The translations under genes were made by a program, and so were the position numbers. Under the pieces are notes generated by a model. That model was not told where the DNA came from. It saw nothing but the letters and a program-made list of their open reading frames with translations, and made no database searches. Below, piece by piece: positions 1 to 7,685 of a stretch of 64,000 nt of DNA (its first letter is position 1; every line of letters begins with the position of its first letter). Origin of the DNA: JBOGOC01 sp050747525 (GTDB lineage Bacteria > Acidobacteriota > Polarisedimenticolia > JACPZX01 > DASXTC01); NCBI GenBank assembly GCA_050747525.1, contig JBOGOC010000036.1:3187-67186 (forward strand), written 5' to 3'.

Positions 1-2171
1 ACCAGGAGGCCGCCGAAGCCTACGAGAAGATGAACGAGCTGGTCAACGCCGGCCGCTCCTACGAGCGCGCCGGAATGCACGACGACGCCGTGCGCGTCTA
101 CCTGACGGGAAACCGGGCGCTCGAGGCCGTGCGCGTGCAGATCGAGCAGGGCGACAAGAGCCACGCCATCCGGGTGCTCCAGAGAGTGCCGCGCGACGAC
201 GCCGAGTACGGCGGCGCGTGCTTCGCCCTGGGAAAGCTCTTCAGCGAGCAGGGGCTCTTCTCCCCGGCGGCCGAGAAGTTCGAGCTGGCCATGAAGGGGG
301 CGCGCAATCAGACCGAGCAGATCAAGAGCCTCTATCACCTGGCCCTGACCTACGAGCAGATGGGCCGCGTGGACGAGGCCTGCCGGCTGTACGAGAAAGT
401 GCTCTCGGTGGACTATCACCACGCCGACGTGGCCGACCGCCTGCGCACGCTGGCGCTTCAGCTTGGTTCCTCGGGAAACACCAGCCGCTCGCAACGGGCC
501 GCCCGCGGGGCGGAGCCGGCCCAGGCCGACGCGCCCCAGTCGGCGGCCAACATCAGCGGACGGCTGGAGACCACGCGCCAGCTGGGACGCGGCCGTTACG
601 CCGTCGTGGTCGAAGCCTACGATCGCATCCTGCAGAAGAAGGTGGCCGCCAAGAAGTACCCGCCCCCCGCCTCCGACGCCCCGGACATGATCGGCCGCTT
701 CCTGCGGGAAGCGCAGCGCGCCTCCGACCTGAGCCACCCCAACCACGTGAGGGTCTACGGGACGGGAGAGGATCGCCAGGGACGCTACATCATCGAGGAG
801 CTGGTGGAAGGGCGCACGCTGCGCGAGATGATGGACGAGAAGATCCGCCTGGAGCCCGCCCGCGTGATCGAGATCGCCGCACAGATCTGCGACCTGCTGC
901 GCCACGCCCATGCGAAGGAGCTGCTGCACCGCGACCTGCGACCCGAGAACATCTTCCTGGTGGGGCAGGACCAGGTGAAAGTCTCCGACTTCGGCCTGAA
1001 GGCCCGCATGAGCGACCCCTCGGCCACCGAAGGTCGCTCGGTCTGCTACCTCTCGCCCGAGGCGCTCAAGGGAGAGCGGGTGGACGAACGCTCGGACATC
1101 TACGGGCTGGGGATCATCCTGTACGAGATGCTCATGGGCGAGCCCCCCTTCCCCGCGGACACGGCCGCCTTCGATCATCTGAACCTGCCGCCCCCGTTCC
1201 CGGTCAAGGTGGACCGCATCCTCCCCGCCTTCCTGCGTAAGATCATCGTGCGGTGCCTGGAGAAGGACCGCACGCGCCGCTTCCGATCGGCCGCGCAGGT
1301 GCTCGACGAGCTGAAGGCCTCGGGGATCGTCCCCGGACTGGTGATCGCCGAACGCTACGAGATCGTGCGCGAGATCGGCGTGGGCGGGATGGGGCGCATC
1401 TATCAGGCGCTGGACCGCGAGCTGGACGAGCCGGTGGCGCTCAAGGTGCTGCGCTCCGGCGACGCGGAAGGGCGGCAGACGGAACGCTTCCTGCGCGAGA
1501 TCAAGATGACCCGCAGCATCTCCCATCCCAACGTGGTGAAGGTGTACGACCTGGGCACCTGGAAGGAGCACCGCTACATCACCATGGAGTACATCGACGG
1601 CGTGAACCTGGAGCAGTGGGTGCGGCTGCGGCCGCGGCTCGACGTCGGCGAGGCGGTGCGGCTGATCGCCTCCGTGGCGCGCGGCATCGAATCGGCGCAC
1701 ACCCTGGGGATCATCCACCGCGACATCAAGCCCCAGAACATCCTGCTCAAGGAGGGGCGCATTCCCAAGATCCTCGACTTCGGCATCGCCCGGGGATCCT
1801 CGGAGACCGACATGACCACCGCCGGCTTCGTCATGGGATCGCCCAAGTACATGTCACCCGAGCAGGTGCAGGATCTGCCGCTGGACGCCCGCACCGACAT
1901 CTACTCGCTGGGCGTGGTGATGTACTTCGTCTTCACGGGACGCGAGCCGTTCCTGGGAGACACGCCGAGCGCGATTGCCTACCGCCACATTGGCGAAGCC
2001 CCGCGCCCCCCGCGCGAGATCAGCACCATCGTGCCGCCGTGGCTCAACGACCTCATCCTGACGGCCATGGCCAAGGAGCCCGCCCAGCGCTTCGCCACCA
2101 TGGGCGAGCTGGCCACCGCCCTGGAGGCGGGCCTGGCCGCCTCCCCGGTCACCGCTGCCGCCACGAACTAG
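1..2171 (+). CDS. TPR protein with two tandem Ser/Thr protein kinase domains (5' truncated)
   Basis: Hanks-type Ser/Thr kinase, probably cytoplasmic because no membrane segment is visible. The frame is open to the left edge: codons before the ATG at 30 read as one more TPR helix, so the true start lies outside the window. Counting from that ATG, TPR-like helices cover residues 1-145 and a linker runs to about 175. Kinase domain 1 (177-430) has a glycine loop at 186-190, Lys208, HRD at 300-302 and DFG at 320-322. Kinase domain 2 (440-700) has Lys472, HRDIKPQN at 563-570 and DFG at 583-585. Both domains keep the catalytic Lys and both Asp, so both may be active; domain 1 deviates more (HRDLRPEN, SPE in place of APE). 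The partner or substrate is unknown; the TPR part suggests protein docking. Confidence 0.9.
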   Translation, partial: QEAAEAYEKMNELVNAGRSYERAGMHDDAVRVYLTGNRALEAVRVQIEQGDKSHAIRVLQRVPRDDAEYGGACFALGKLFSEQGLFSPAAEKFELAMKGARNQTEQIKSLYHLALTYEQMGRVDEACRLYEKVLSVDYHHADVADRLRTLALQLGSSGNTSRSQRAARGAEPAQADAPQSAANISGRLETTRQLGRGRYAVVVEAYDRILQKKVAAKKYPPPASDAPDMIGRFLREAQRASDLSHPNHVRVYGTGEDRQGRYIIEELVEGRTLREMMDEKIRLEPARVIEIAAQICDLLRHAHAKELLHRDLRPENIFLVGQDQVKVSDFGLKARMSDPSATEGRSVCYLSPEALKGERVDERSDIYGLGIILYEMLMGEPPFPADTAAFDHLNLPPPFPVKVDRILPAFLRKIIVRCLEKDRTRRFRSAAQVLDELKASGIVPGLVIAERYEIVREIGVGGMGRIYQALDRELDEPVALKVLRSGDAEGRQTERFLREIKMTRSISHPNVVKVYDLGTWKEHRYITMEYIDGVNLEQWVRLRPRLDVGEAVRLIASVARGIESAHTLGIIHRDIKPQNILLKEGRIPKILDFGIARGSSETDMTTAGFVMGSPKYMSPEQVQDLPLDARTDIYSLGVVMYFVFTGREPFLGDTPSAIAYRHIGEAPRPPREISTIVPPWLNDLILTAMAKEPAQRFATMGELATALEAGLAASPVTAAATN

Positions 2172-2224
2172 TACCGGATTTCCGCCCGTACGACCCCGAT
2201 CAGGTGCTGCTGATGCCGCCGCCC
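2171..2224 (+). pseudogene. Transposase N-terminal remnant
   Basis: Starting on the last base of the kinase stop codon, a second frame reads FRPYDPDQVLLMPP within about 18 codons. This is the characteristic opening of IS1182/IS4-like transposases (FRPYxPDQxLLLPPS, then a leucine-rich helix). The similarity stops after the PP pair, and no transposase continuation or terminal inverted repeats are visible. I read it as the stub of a decayed insertion sequence. The motif is short, so chance cannot be excluded. Confidence 0.4.
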
Positions 2225-2265
2225 GCGGCTTCCGTCAGTTCCCCACACGGAAACACCACGCGAGA

Positions 2266-2442
2266 ATGGCTGGGGTGGTTCTGGGGGGACGGACCTTGCT
2301 GACCGGCGAGCCGACCTGGACCAGCCTCATCCTGGAGGTCCTCTCAGGGGCCGGCGTCTACACGCTGTTGACCATCGCCCTCGATTCGGTGCTCAACGGT
2401 GGGCTCGTTTCCTCCCTGCGCTCGGCGCTCAAGATGGCTTAG
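2266..2442 (+). pseudogene. Possible C-terminal remnant of a polysaccharide flippase
   Basis: A 58-codon frame contains a hydrophobic helix (around LILEVLSGAGVYTLLTIALD) followed by a short basic tail. Wzx/MATE-like lipopolysaccharide flippases typically end this way (PTW...GAxxYxxLLxLLD...SLR). The ATG at 2266 has no ribosome binding site, and the sequence upstream in this frame is not flippase-like. I therefore read it as the 3' end of a deleted gene, not a functional small protein. Together with the neighbouring transposase stub it fills most of the gap between the kinase and the next gene. Confidence 0.35.
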
Positions 2443-2493
2443 CGAGGACGACTGTCGGACGGGCTGACCAGCCCTCCGTGATATCTTGCGCCG

Positions 2494-3948
2494 ATGCGCG
2501 CCGTGGCCGCCCTCTCTCTCGGTATCGCCTGCGGGATCTTCGCCCTGGTGGCGGGCATGGGGCTCACCGGCTCGTGGCTCGCGGCCGGGCTCCTGGGCGC
2601 CGCGGCGGCAGGGGGGATGGCGCTGTGGATGCACCGGCGCCCTTTCGTCCCCCTCGATGAGACCGCCTGCACGCGGCCCCTCCTCGCCGTGTCGGCGGCC
2701 ATCACTCTGGTCGCGCTGGTCCTGCTCGCCCGGCTCGCCGTCTTCATGATGGATCCGTCCCGGGTCGCGTTCGCCCACATCCCCACGAGCCGCTGGGAGG
2801 TCGAGCATTCCTGCCTGACCGCCTATTACGTTGCCGCTGGCGCGGCCACCACGAGACCCGACATCTACGACGACACGCTGTACTCGGTGCCGGGCGTGGA
2901 CCCGGGCAAACCCCGCGAAGCCTTGAGAATGGGCCCCTTCAGGATCGACGTGTTCGAGTACCCGCCTCCGTTCCTCCTGCTCCCCCGCGCGCTGATGCGG
3001 ATCACCCCCGACTTCACGAGCCTGAGGATGCTGTGGTTCGGACTGAGCGGGTTCGTGATCCTGGGAGGGATGCTGGCCGTCGCGCGCTGGCTCGGCCCGG
3101 CCGCCGGCACGCGCGCCCTGCTCCTTTCGCCGCTGGTCTGGATGGCCCTGCCGACGATCGGGACTCTGCAGAAAGGCAACATCCAGCTGATGGTGATCGC
3201 GGCTTCGATCCTGGCGATGATGCTGTTCGAGCGGGGCCACGCGGCCCCGGGAGGCACCCTGCTGGCCTTCGTGACCGTGAGCAAGCTCTACCCCGGCCTG
3301 CTGGTCATCTACCTGCTGGCGCGCCGCCGGTGGGCCGCCGTGGGATGGACCGCCGCGATGGGGATGGTCTTCGCCGCCGTGACCGTGGCGGACATCGGGT
3401 GGGCCCCCTACGGGCAGTTCCTCGATCACCTGCCCGGGCTGCTCAGCGGAGAGGCCTTCCCGGCGTTCCGCAACCCCGCCGGCAGAGCCATCAACCTCTC
3501 GATCCCGGGCCTGGTTTTCAAGGTGGGGCTGTTCGGGGTCCCCGGCATGTCCTTCCCGGCGGCCAAGGCGCTCGGATGGATCTACACGATGGTGGCGGTG
3601 GCGGCCGTCTGGTACGCGGGGCGCCGGGCCGGCGTCGTGAAGGCCCTGCCCATGGTGTGGATGTCGATCCTTATCCTGGCCACCCTGCGCAGCCCCTTCC
3701 TTCCTCAGGCCTACGGGATCTTCCCGCCCCTCTGGCTCCTGACGCTGCTGGCCGCCACGATAGCCCCCACCATTCGAACCCTCTCCTTCATGCTGCTGGC
3801 CTGGGTGGCCCTGGTCATCGAATTTCCCGTCGACTGGCCGATGGACCCCAGGGTCCGCGCGCTGATCAGCGTCATGCCTCAGACGGTCACCATCGCGCTC
3901 GCCGTGCTGGGACTGCGGCGAGCCATTCCCGAAGGGACGGCACCATGA
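2494..3948 (+). CDS. GT87 / DUF2029-like integral membrane glycosyltransferase
   Basis: Polytopic membrane protein of 484 residues with about ten hydrophobic segments. It resembles the GT-C fold mannosyltransferases of the DUF2029/GT87 group, which use polyprenyl-phosphate sugars on the outer face of the inner membrane. The first long extracytoplasmic loop (residues about 85-150) holds many acidic and aromatic residues, as expected of GT-C enzymes. Recognisable family stretches include the loop near SKLYPGLLVIYLLARRRW and a late helix before YAGRRAG. No clear Shine-Dalgarno sequence precedes the ATG. Its stop overlaps the next start (ATGA), so the two are cotranslated. Acceptor and donor sugar are unknown. 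Confidence 0.7.
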   Translation: MRAVAALSLGIACGIFALVAGMGLTGSWLAAGLLGAAAAGGMALWMHRRPFVPLDETACTRPLLAVSAAITLVALVLLARLAVFMMDPSRVAFAHIPTSRWEVEHSCLTAYYVAAGAATTRPDIYDDTLYSVPGVDPGKPREALRMGPFRIDVFEYPPPFLLLPRALMRITPDFTSLRMLWFGLSGFVILGGMLAVARWLGPAAGTRALLLSPLVWMALPTIGTLQKGNIQLMVIAASILAMMLFERGHAAPGGTLLAFVTVSKLYPGLLVIYLLARRRWAAVGWTAAMGMVFAAVTVADIGWAPYGQFLDHLPGLLSGEAFPAFRNPAGRAINLSIPGLVFKVGLFGVPGMSFPAAKALGWIYTMVAVAAVWYAGRRAGVVKALPMVWMSILILATLRSPFLPQAYGIFPPLWLLTLLAATIAPTIRTLSFMLLAWVALVIEFPVDWPMDPRVRALISVMPQTVTIALAVLGLRRAIPEGTAP

Positions 3949-4346
3949 TCACCGGGGCATGTCTGTGCGGCGGAGTCCGCTACGAGGTGCATGGAGAGTT
4001 CCTGCGCGCCGGCCACTGCCACTGCTCGCGATGCCGGCGGCACTCGGGGGCGGCCGTCTGCACCCAGGGGCGCGTGCTCAAGGAGGACTTCCGCCTGATC
4101 GCGGGCCAGGATCTGATCCGTGTCTACCGTCCCGGCGGGGGCGCGGTGAAGGCCTTCTGCTCCGTCTGCGGATCGAGCCTGTTCGGCGGCACGTGGCCCG
4201 ATGGCGACGAAGTGTCGATACGTCTGGGCTCGGTGGACGGCGACCCGGGGATCCGGCCCCAGTACCACACGTTCGTCGGATCGCGGGCCGTCTGGGACGA
4301 GATCACCGACGATCTCCCCCGATACGACGGGCCGAAGAACGACTAG
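3945..4346 (+). CDS. GFA-family (glutathione-dependent formaldehyde-activating-like) zinc protein
   Basis: Small 133-residue protein of the GFA/CENP-V family (Mss4-like beta fold). Zinc ligands are visible: CLCG at residues 6-9, the CHCSRCRRHSG block near residue 24, and FCSVCGSSLF near residue 70. The family is named for S-hydroxymethylglutathione formation, but most members have no proven activity, so a specific reaction should not be assumed. The start codon overlaps the stop of the membrane glycosyltransferase by 4 nt. It is convergent with the next gene, only 6 bp away, so transcription from both sides ends here without an obvious hairpin. Confidence 0.85.
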   Translation: MITGACLCGGVRYEVHGEFLRAGHCHCSRCRRHSGAAVCTQGRVLKEDFRLIAGQDLIRVYRPGGGAVKAFCSVCGSSLFGGTWPDGDEVSIRLGSVDGDPGIRPQYHTFVGSRAVWDEITDDLPRYDGPKND

Positions 4347-4352
4347 CCGGGC

Positions 4353-4790
4353 CTATTTCGCGAAGGCCTGCTCGATGAACGCGAGCAGGAAGGCCTCCAG
4401 GGCGGCCTCGATGGACACGTCGTCCATGCGATCCCCCGTGAGCTGGACCGGATTGCAGGGACCCTCTTCCTGGTATCTCCTGTAGGGCCCCACCAGCATG
4501 ATCTCCTGGCGGTCCTTGGAGACGACAATGCCTTCGTAACGGCCTCGGCGCAGCGTGAACTGGAACGCGCGGACGCTCTTGTCGTCGGGCTCCACCGCCC
4601 CGATCTCGACGAGCGCCCCCAGGTGGGCCGCCCCCTCGCCCGCTGCCGCCTCGTGAAACCGCTTCACGAGATCCTCCATCCGCTCCCGCATCCATGTGGC
4701 CCGCCGGTGCGCGGCATCGCGCGCCGGCCCGCGGCCGGCCTCGCGCCGGGCCAGCTCGCGCGCGATTCGCTCGAGATCGGCGGGGCTCAT
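4353..4790 (-). CDS. Hypothetical cytoplasmic protein at the end of the gltX-bamD cluster
   Basis: A 145-residue protein I do not recognise. The N-terminal third is strongly charged and helical (many Arg/Glu). The rest looks like an alpha/beta domain with the segment RAFQFTLRRGRYEGIVVSKD and a final amphipathic helix rich in Ala/Phe/Leu. No signal peptide or membrane segment is visible. The ATG overlaps the stop of bamD (ATGA), so it is translationally coupled and is the last cistron of the minus-strand cluster. The frame stays open upstream through bamD, but that part is only a shadow of bamD; the overlap decides the start. Confidence 0.6.
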   Translation of the reverse strand: MSPADLERIARELARREAGRGPARDAAHRRATWMRERMEDLVKRFHEAAAGEGAAHLGALVEIGAVEPDDKSVRAFQFTLRRGRYEGIVVSKDRQEIMLVGPYRRYQEEGPCNPVQLTGDRMDDVSIEAALEAFLLAFIEQAFAK

Positions 4791-5632
4791 GGCGCCGGCC
4801 AGGGCTGGGGCGAGGAAAGTGGCGACGCCGGCTCTCCCTCGGCCCTTGCCGTCAGCAGCTGGCGCGCGGCCTCGGCGTGCCGGCTGTCGGGATACTCGCT
4901 GACCAGCTTCTCGAGGTAGAGGCGCCCTTCGTCGGCGCGGTTCATGGCCAGCAGCGACTGCCCCATCAGCAGATAGATGCGGTCGCGCCGCGAGTACCGG
5001 GGGAAGTCTTCGAGCACGTCCTTGAAGCGGTCGACGGCCCCGGTGAAGGAGCGCCGCCTGAAGTAGAAGTACCCGATGCGGAACTCGTGCTCGGCCAGCA
5101 GCTCGCGCGCCTCGTCGGCCTTCTGCGTCGCCGGATCGATGAAGGTGCTGCCGGGATACAGGTTCTCCACCTTGGACAGCTCGTTCAGGGCCTTGAGCGT
5201 CTGCGCCTGATCCCGATCCGGGGAGAGGGCCTGCTTCAGATGGCACAGACCCAGCTGGTATTGCACGTAGTCGGCCCGCTCGTGGTTCGGGTAGAAGGTC
5301 AGGAAATTGTTGTAGCGGCTGAGCGCCTCGGCCAGGTTGATCAGGCCGCCATCTAAAAAGTAGGCGTCCGCCAGCGCCAGGTGGATCTGTGTGGTCAGGG
5401 CGGGCGTGATGTCGGATCGTCCCAGCGCGGCCTGCAGGGTGTCGCGCGCGCGCGAGTATTTCTTCTTCTGTATCTGCTCCTGGGCCACGGCGTACACCTG
5501 GGCGGCTCCCATGCCGGCGAACTTGTCCTTCGCGGGCTTCGACTTCTTGCCGGCGCATCCGCCCGACAGGCAGGCGATCGCCACGAGCAGCGCGAGGGCC
5601 ACCGCCCGCACCGACAGGCTCCCGGCGGTCAT
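4787..5632 (-). CDS. bamD: Outer membrane assembly lipoprotein BamD
   Basis: BamD/ComL-type lipoprotein of 281 residues that works with BamA to insert beta-barrel proteins into the outer membrane. A signal peptide ends in a lipobox (LSGGC, Cys26). The mature part is a chain of TPR-like helix pairs, including FLTFYPNHERADYVQYQLG and the later YPGSTFIDPA and LVSEYPDSRHAEAARQLL repeats that mark the family. Length and repeat layout match typical BamD of 240-290 residues, plus a proline-rich tail. The start overlaps the stop of the upstream thioesterase by 4 nt. It is one of the clearest signs that the cell has an outer membrane. Confidence 0.9.
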   Translation of the reverse strand: MTAGSLSVRAVALALLVAIACLSGGCAGKKSKPAKDKFAGMGAAQVYAVAQEQIQKKKYSRARDTLQAALGRSDITPALTTQIHLALADAYFLDGGLINLAEALSRYNNFLTFYPNHERADYVQYQLGLCHLKQALSPDRDQAQTLKALNELSKVENLYPGSTFIDPATQKADEARELLAEHEFRIGYFYFRRRSFTGAVDRFKDVLEDFPRYSRRDRIYLLMGQSLLAMNRADEGRLYLEKLVSEYPDSRHAEAARQLLTARAEGEPASPLSSPQPWPAP

Positions 5633-6045
5633 GGGGTCCCCTCTCCACCGGCGCCGGCCAGCCTCACGACCCGGTCGGGCATGCGGCAGGGGACGCCGCG
5701 GGCATCGATGGAAGCGTGGCGGGTGCCCCCCGTGGCCAGCAGCCGGGCGTCCGCGGGCCTGTGGACCTCGTACTCGAACCGGGCGGTCACGCGGCTCACA
5801 TCCGCGAGCACGGTGCGCACTTCGAGGACCTCGTCGTAGCGCGCCGGGCTCAGATACCGGCAGGAGGCTTCCACCACCGGCATCCAGATCCCCTGGCGCT
5901 CCAGGTCGGCGTAGGCACAGCCCGCCTCACGCATCAGCTCGGTGCGCCCGATCTCGAACCACACGAGGAAGTGGCTGTGGTGCACCACACCCATCTGATC
6001 CGTCTCCGGATAACGCACCCGCACGCTGGTGACGCCTTCTCTCAT
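5629..6045 (-). CDS. YbgC/FadM-type acyl-CoA thioesterase (hot-dog fold)
   Basis: A 138-residue hot-dog thioesterase of the 4-hydroxybenzoyl-CoA thioesterase/YbgC group. The N-terminal signature runs VRYPETDQMGVVHHSHFLVW, containing the active-site Asp and the HHSHF turn, followed by the FEIGRTELMREAG helix. Enzymes of this group hydrolyse short- or medium-chain acyl-CoA and, in enterobacteria, interact with acyl carrier protein. YbgC is often found near envelope genes (tol-pal), and here it directly precedes bamD with a 4 nt overlap. Only 4 nt separate it from the end of rpe. The substrate cannot be told from sequence. Confidence 0.85.
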   Translation of the reverse strand: MREGVTSVRVRYPETDQMGVVHHSHFLVWFEIGRTELMREAGCAYADLERQGIWMPVVEASCRYLSPARYDEVLEVRTVLADVSRVTARFEYEVHRPADARLLATGGTRHASIDARGVPCRMPDRVVRLAGAGGEGTP

Positions 6046-6049
6046 GAAA

Positions 6050-6736
6050 TCAGCGGGCCCTGACGGCGGCCAGCGCCGCCATCAACTCGGCGGCACCCTT
6101 GCCGGGGTCCGCGCCTCCGAACACGGCGCTCCCCGCCACCAGGATGTCCGCCCCCGCCGCGGCCAGAGTGGCGATGTTGTCCCTGGTCACCCCGCCGTCC
6201 ACCTCGATGCGGGCGGAGAGGCCCGCCTCGTCGATCCGTTGGCGCAGATCCACGACCTTGTCCTTGACCCGGGGGATGAACGCCTGACCTCCCCAGCCGG
6301 GATTCACCGACATGAGCAGCACGTAGTCCACGTCCGCGAGGATCCCGTCCAGCGCGTGCAGCGGCGTGGCGGGATTGAGCACCACGCCCGCCTCGCGTCC
6401 CGAGGATCGGATGGCGGCCACCGTGCGATGCAAGTGGCGGCACGCTTCCACGTGCACCGAGATCATGTCCGCCCCCGCCTCGGCGAACGGGTCGATCCAG
6501 CGATCCGGATCCTCCACCATCAGGTGGCAGTCCAGCTTCAGGGAGGTGGCCGCCCTCACGCAGCGCACCACCGGCGGCCCGATGGTGAGGTTGGGAACGA
6601 AGTGGCCGTCCATCACGTCCACGTGCAGCAGGCTCACGCCGGCGCGCTCCACCGCCTGGATCTCTTCCGCCAGGCGGCTGAAGTCGGCCGACAGGATCGA
6701 AGGGGCCAGCAGAGCTGGCGTGTCCTTTCGCTTCAT
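6050..6736 (-). CDS. rpe: Ribulose-phosphate 3-epimerase
   Basis: TIM-barrel epimerase interconverting ribulose-5-phosphate and xylulose-5-phosphate in the pentose phosphate pathway. Family motifs are intact: LAPSILSADF near the N-terminus, LHVDVMDGHFVPNLTIGP with the metal-binding His and catalytic Asp, DCHLMVEDP, MSVNPGWGGQ, and EVDGGV with the second catalytic Asp. I chose the ATG at 6736 because GAGGAG sits 8 nt before it; an upstream GTG at 6757 would overlap the PASTA gene and lacks such a site. The product is 228 residues, normal for the family. It lies between the PASTA protein and the thioesterase in the same cluster. Confidence 0.95.
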   Translation of the reverse strand: MKRKDTPALLAPSILSADFSRLAEEIQAVERAGVSLLHVDVMDGHFVPNLTIGPPVVRCVRAATSLKLDCHLMVEDPDRWIDPFAEAGADMISVHVEACRHLHRTVAAIRSSGREAGVVLNPATPLHALDGILADVDYVLLMSVNPGWGGQAFIPRVKDKVVDLRQRIDEAGLSARIEVDGGVTRDNIATLAAAGADILVAGSAVFGGADPGKGAAELMAALAAVRAR

Positions 6737-6749
6737 GGGCTGCGCTCCT

Positions 6750-7538
6750 CTACTCACTCAGCACCAGGCTGATGATGTCGTTGCGTCCCACGGGCTGCCC
6801 CGGAGGCGGGGTCTGTCTCAGGACCACTCCGTGCTCGCGCCCGCTGACGGCCTCGCGCCGCACGGGGCCGACGCGCAGCCGGGCGCGTCGCGCGAAGTCG
6901 TTCACCTCTGCTACCCGCCGCCCCGTCAGGTCGGGCATGATGAAGCGGGCCGGCTCCGGCCCCCGGCTCACCAGCAGGTCGACCGCTCCGTCGGAGCGCG
7001 CCGATACGGGCCGTGGCTGGGACGGATCGCCGGACGGGGCCGGATCCTGCGCCATGACCAGATCCTCGGCCACCTCCGGCTCGATGGTGCGCGTCACGTG
7101 CCCGGGCCGCAGGCCCTGCCTCTCGAGCGCGAGACGCGCCGTGCGCAGTCTCTGGCCCCGCACCTCGGGGATCGTCACCTCGAGCCGCCCCAGGCTGACG
7201 CTCACCCGCACCTTGCGGTTCTTCTTGATGGTGGCTCCCGCCGGCGGCTCCTGCACCCGCACCCGTCCCGCCGGCGTGATGTCGTCGTGCCGGGGCTCGT
7301 CTTCCTGCAGGTAGAGGCTGAGTCGGCTCACGGTGGTGCGGGCCTCCTCCAGGGGCATGCCGGTGAGCTCGGGCACGGTCACCTCACGCCCCGTGAAGAC
7401 CAGGCGCATGGTGAGGTAGAAGCTCCCCGAAAACACCAGACCCAGCAGCCCCACGAAGACGGCCACCCGGGCCATCCGGATGGTCCACCGGTACCAGAAG
7501 GTTCGCCGGGACGCCGCGACAGAGGGTGGCTGCGTCAT
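6750..7538 (-). CDS. Membrane-anchored PASTA-domain protein
   Basis: A 262-residue protein with a short cytoplasmic N-terminus, one transmembrane helix at about residues 22-45 and three extracytoplasmic PASTA modules (about 52-115, 117-188 and 195-262). Each starts with the typical VPELTGMPLEEA, IPEVRGQRLRTA or MPDLTGRRVAEV stretch. PASTA modules bind muropeptides or beta-lactam-like ligands and are usually attached to Ser/Thr kinases or class B PBPs; here no kinase or PBP domain is present. No Shine-Dalgarno precedes the ATG at 7538. Stand-alone PASTA proteins next to rpe occur in Acidobacteriota (from memory). A role in cell-wall sensing is inference. Confidence 0.8.
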   Translation of the reverse strand: MTQPPSVAASRRTFWYRWTIRMARVAVFVGLLGLVFSGSFYLTMRLVFTGREVTVPELTGMPLEEARTTVSRLSLYLQEDEPRHDDITPAGRVRVQEPPAGATIKKNRKVRVSVSLGRLEVTIPEVRGQRLRTARLALERQGLRPGHVTRTIEPEVAEDLVMAQDPAPSGDPSQPRPVSARSDGAVDLLVSRGPEPARFIMPDLTGRRVAEVNDFARRARLRVGPVRREAVSGREHGVVLRQTPPPGQPVGRNDIISLVLSE

Positions 7539-7559
7539 CGAAGGTCAGAGAGCGCCGCC

Positions 7560-7635
7560 TGGCTGCGGGACAGGGATTCGAACCCCGATTGCATGATCCA
7601 GAGTCATGAGTCCTACCAGATTGGACGATCCCGCA
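7560..7635 (-). tRNA. tRNA-Gln (anticodon CUG)
   Basis: Complete cloverleaf on the minus strand: acceptor stem TGCGGGA/TCCCGCA, D-arm GTCC...GGAC with GGT in the loop, anticodon stem CATGA/TCATG enclosing CTCTGGA (anticodon CTG), and T-arm with GTTCGAATC. Discriminator base G is followed by an encoded CCA. It lies between the dehydrogenase and the PASTA gene and is probably cut out of the long gltX transcript. It would read CAG codons. Confidence 0.95.
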
Positions 7636-7685
7636 GCAGGCGCCTGTCTTCCGCCGCCGGATTGCCGAATCGAAAGCATAGCCTA

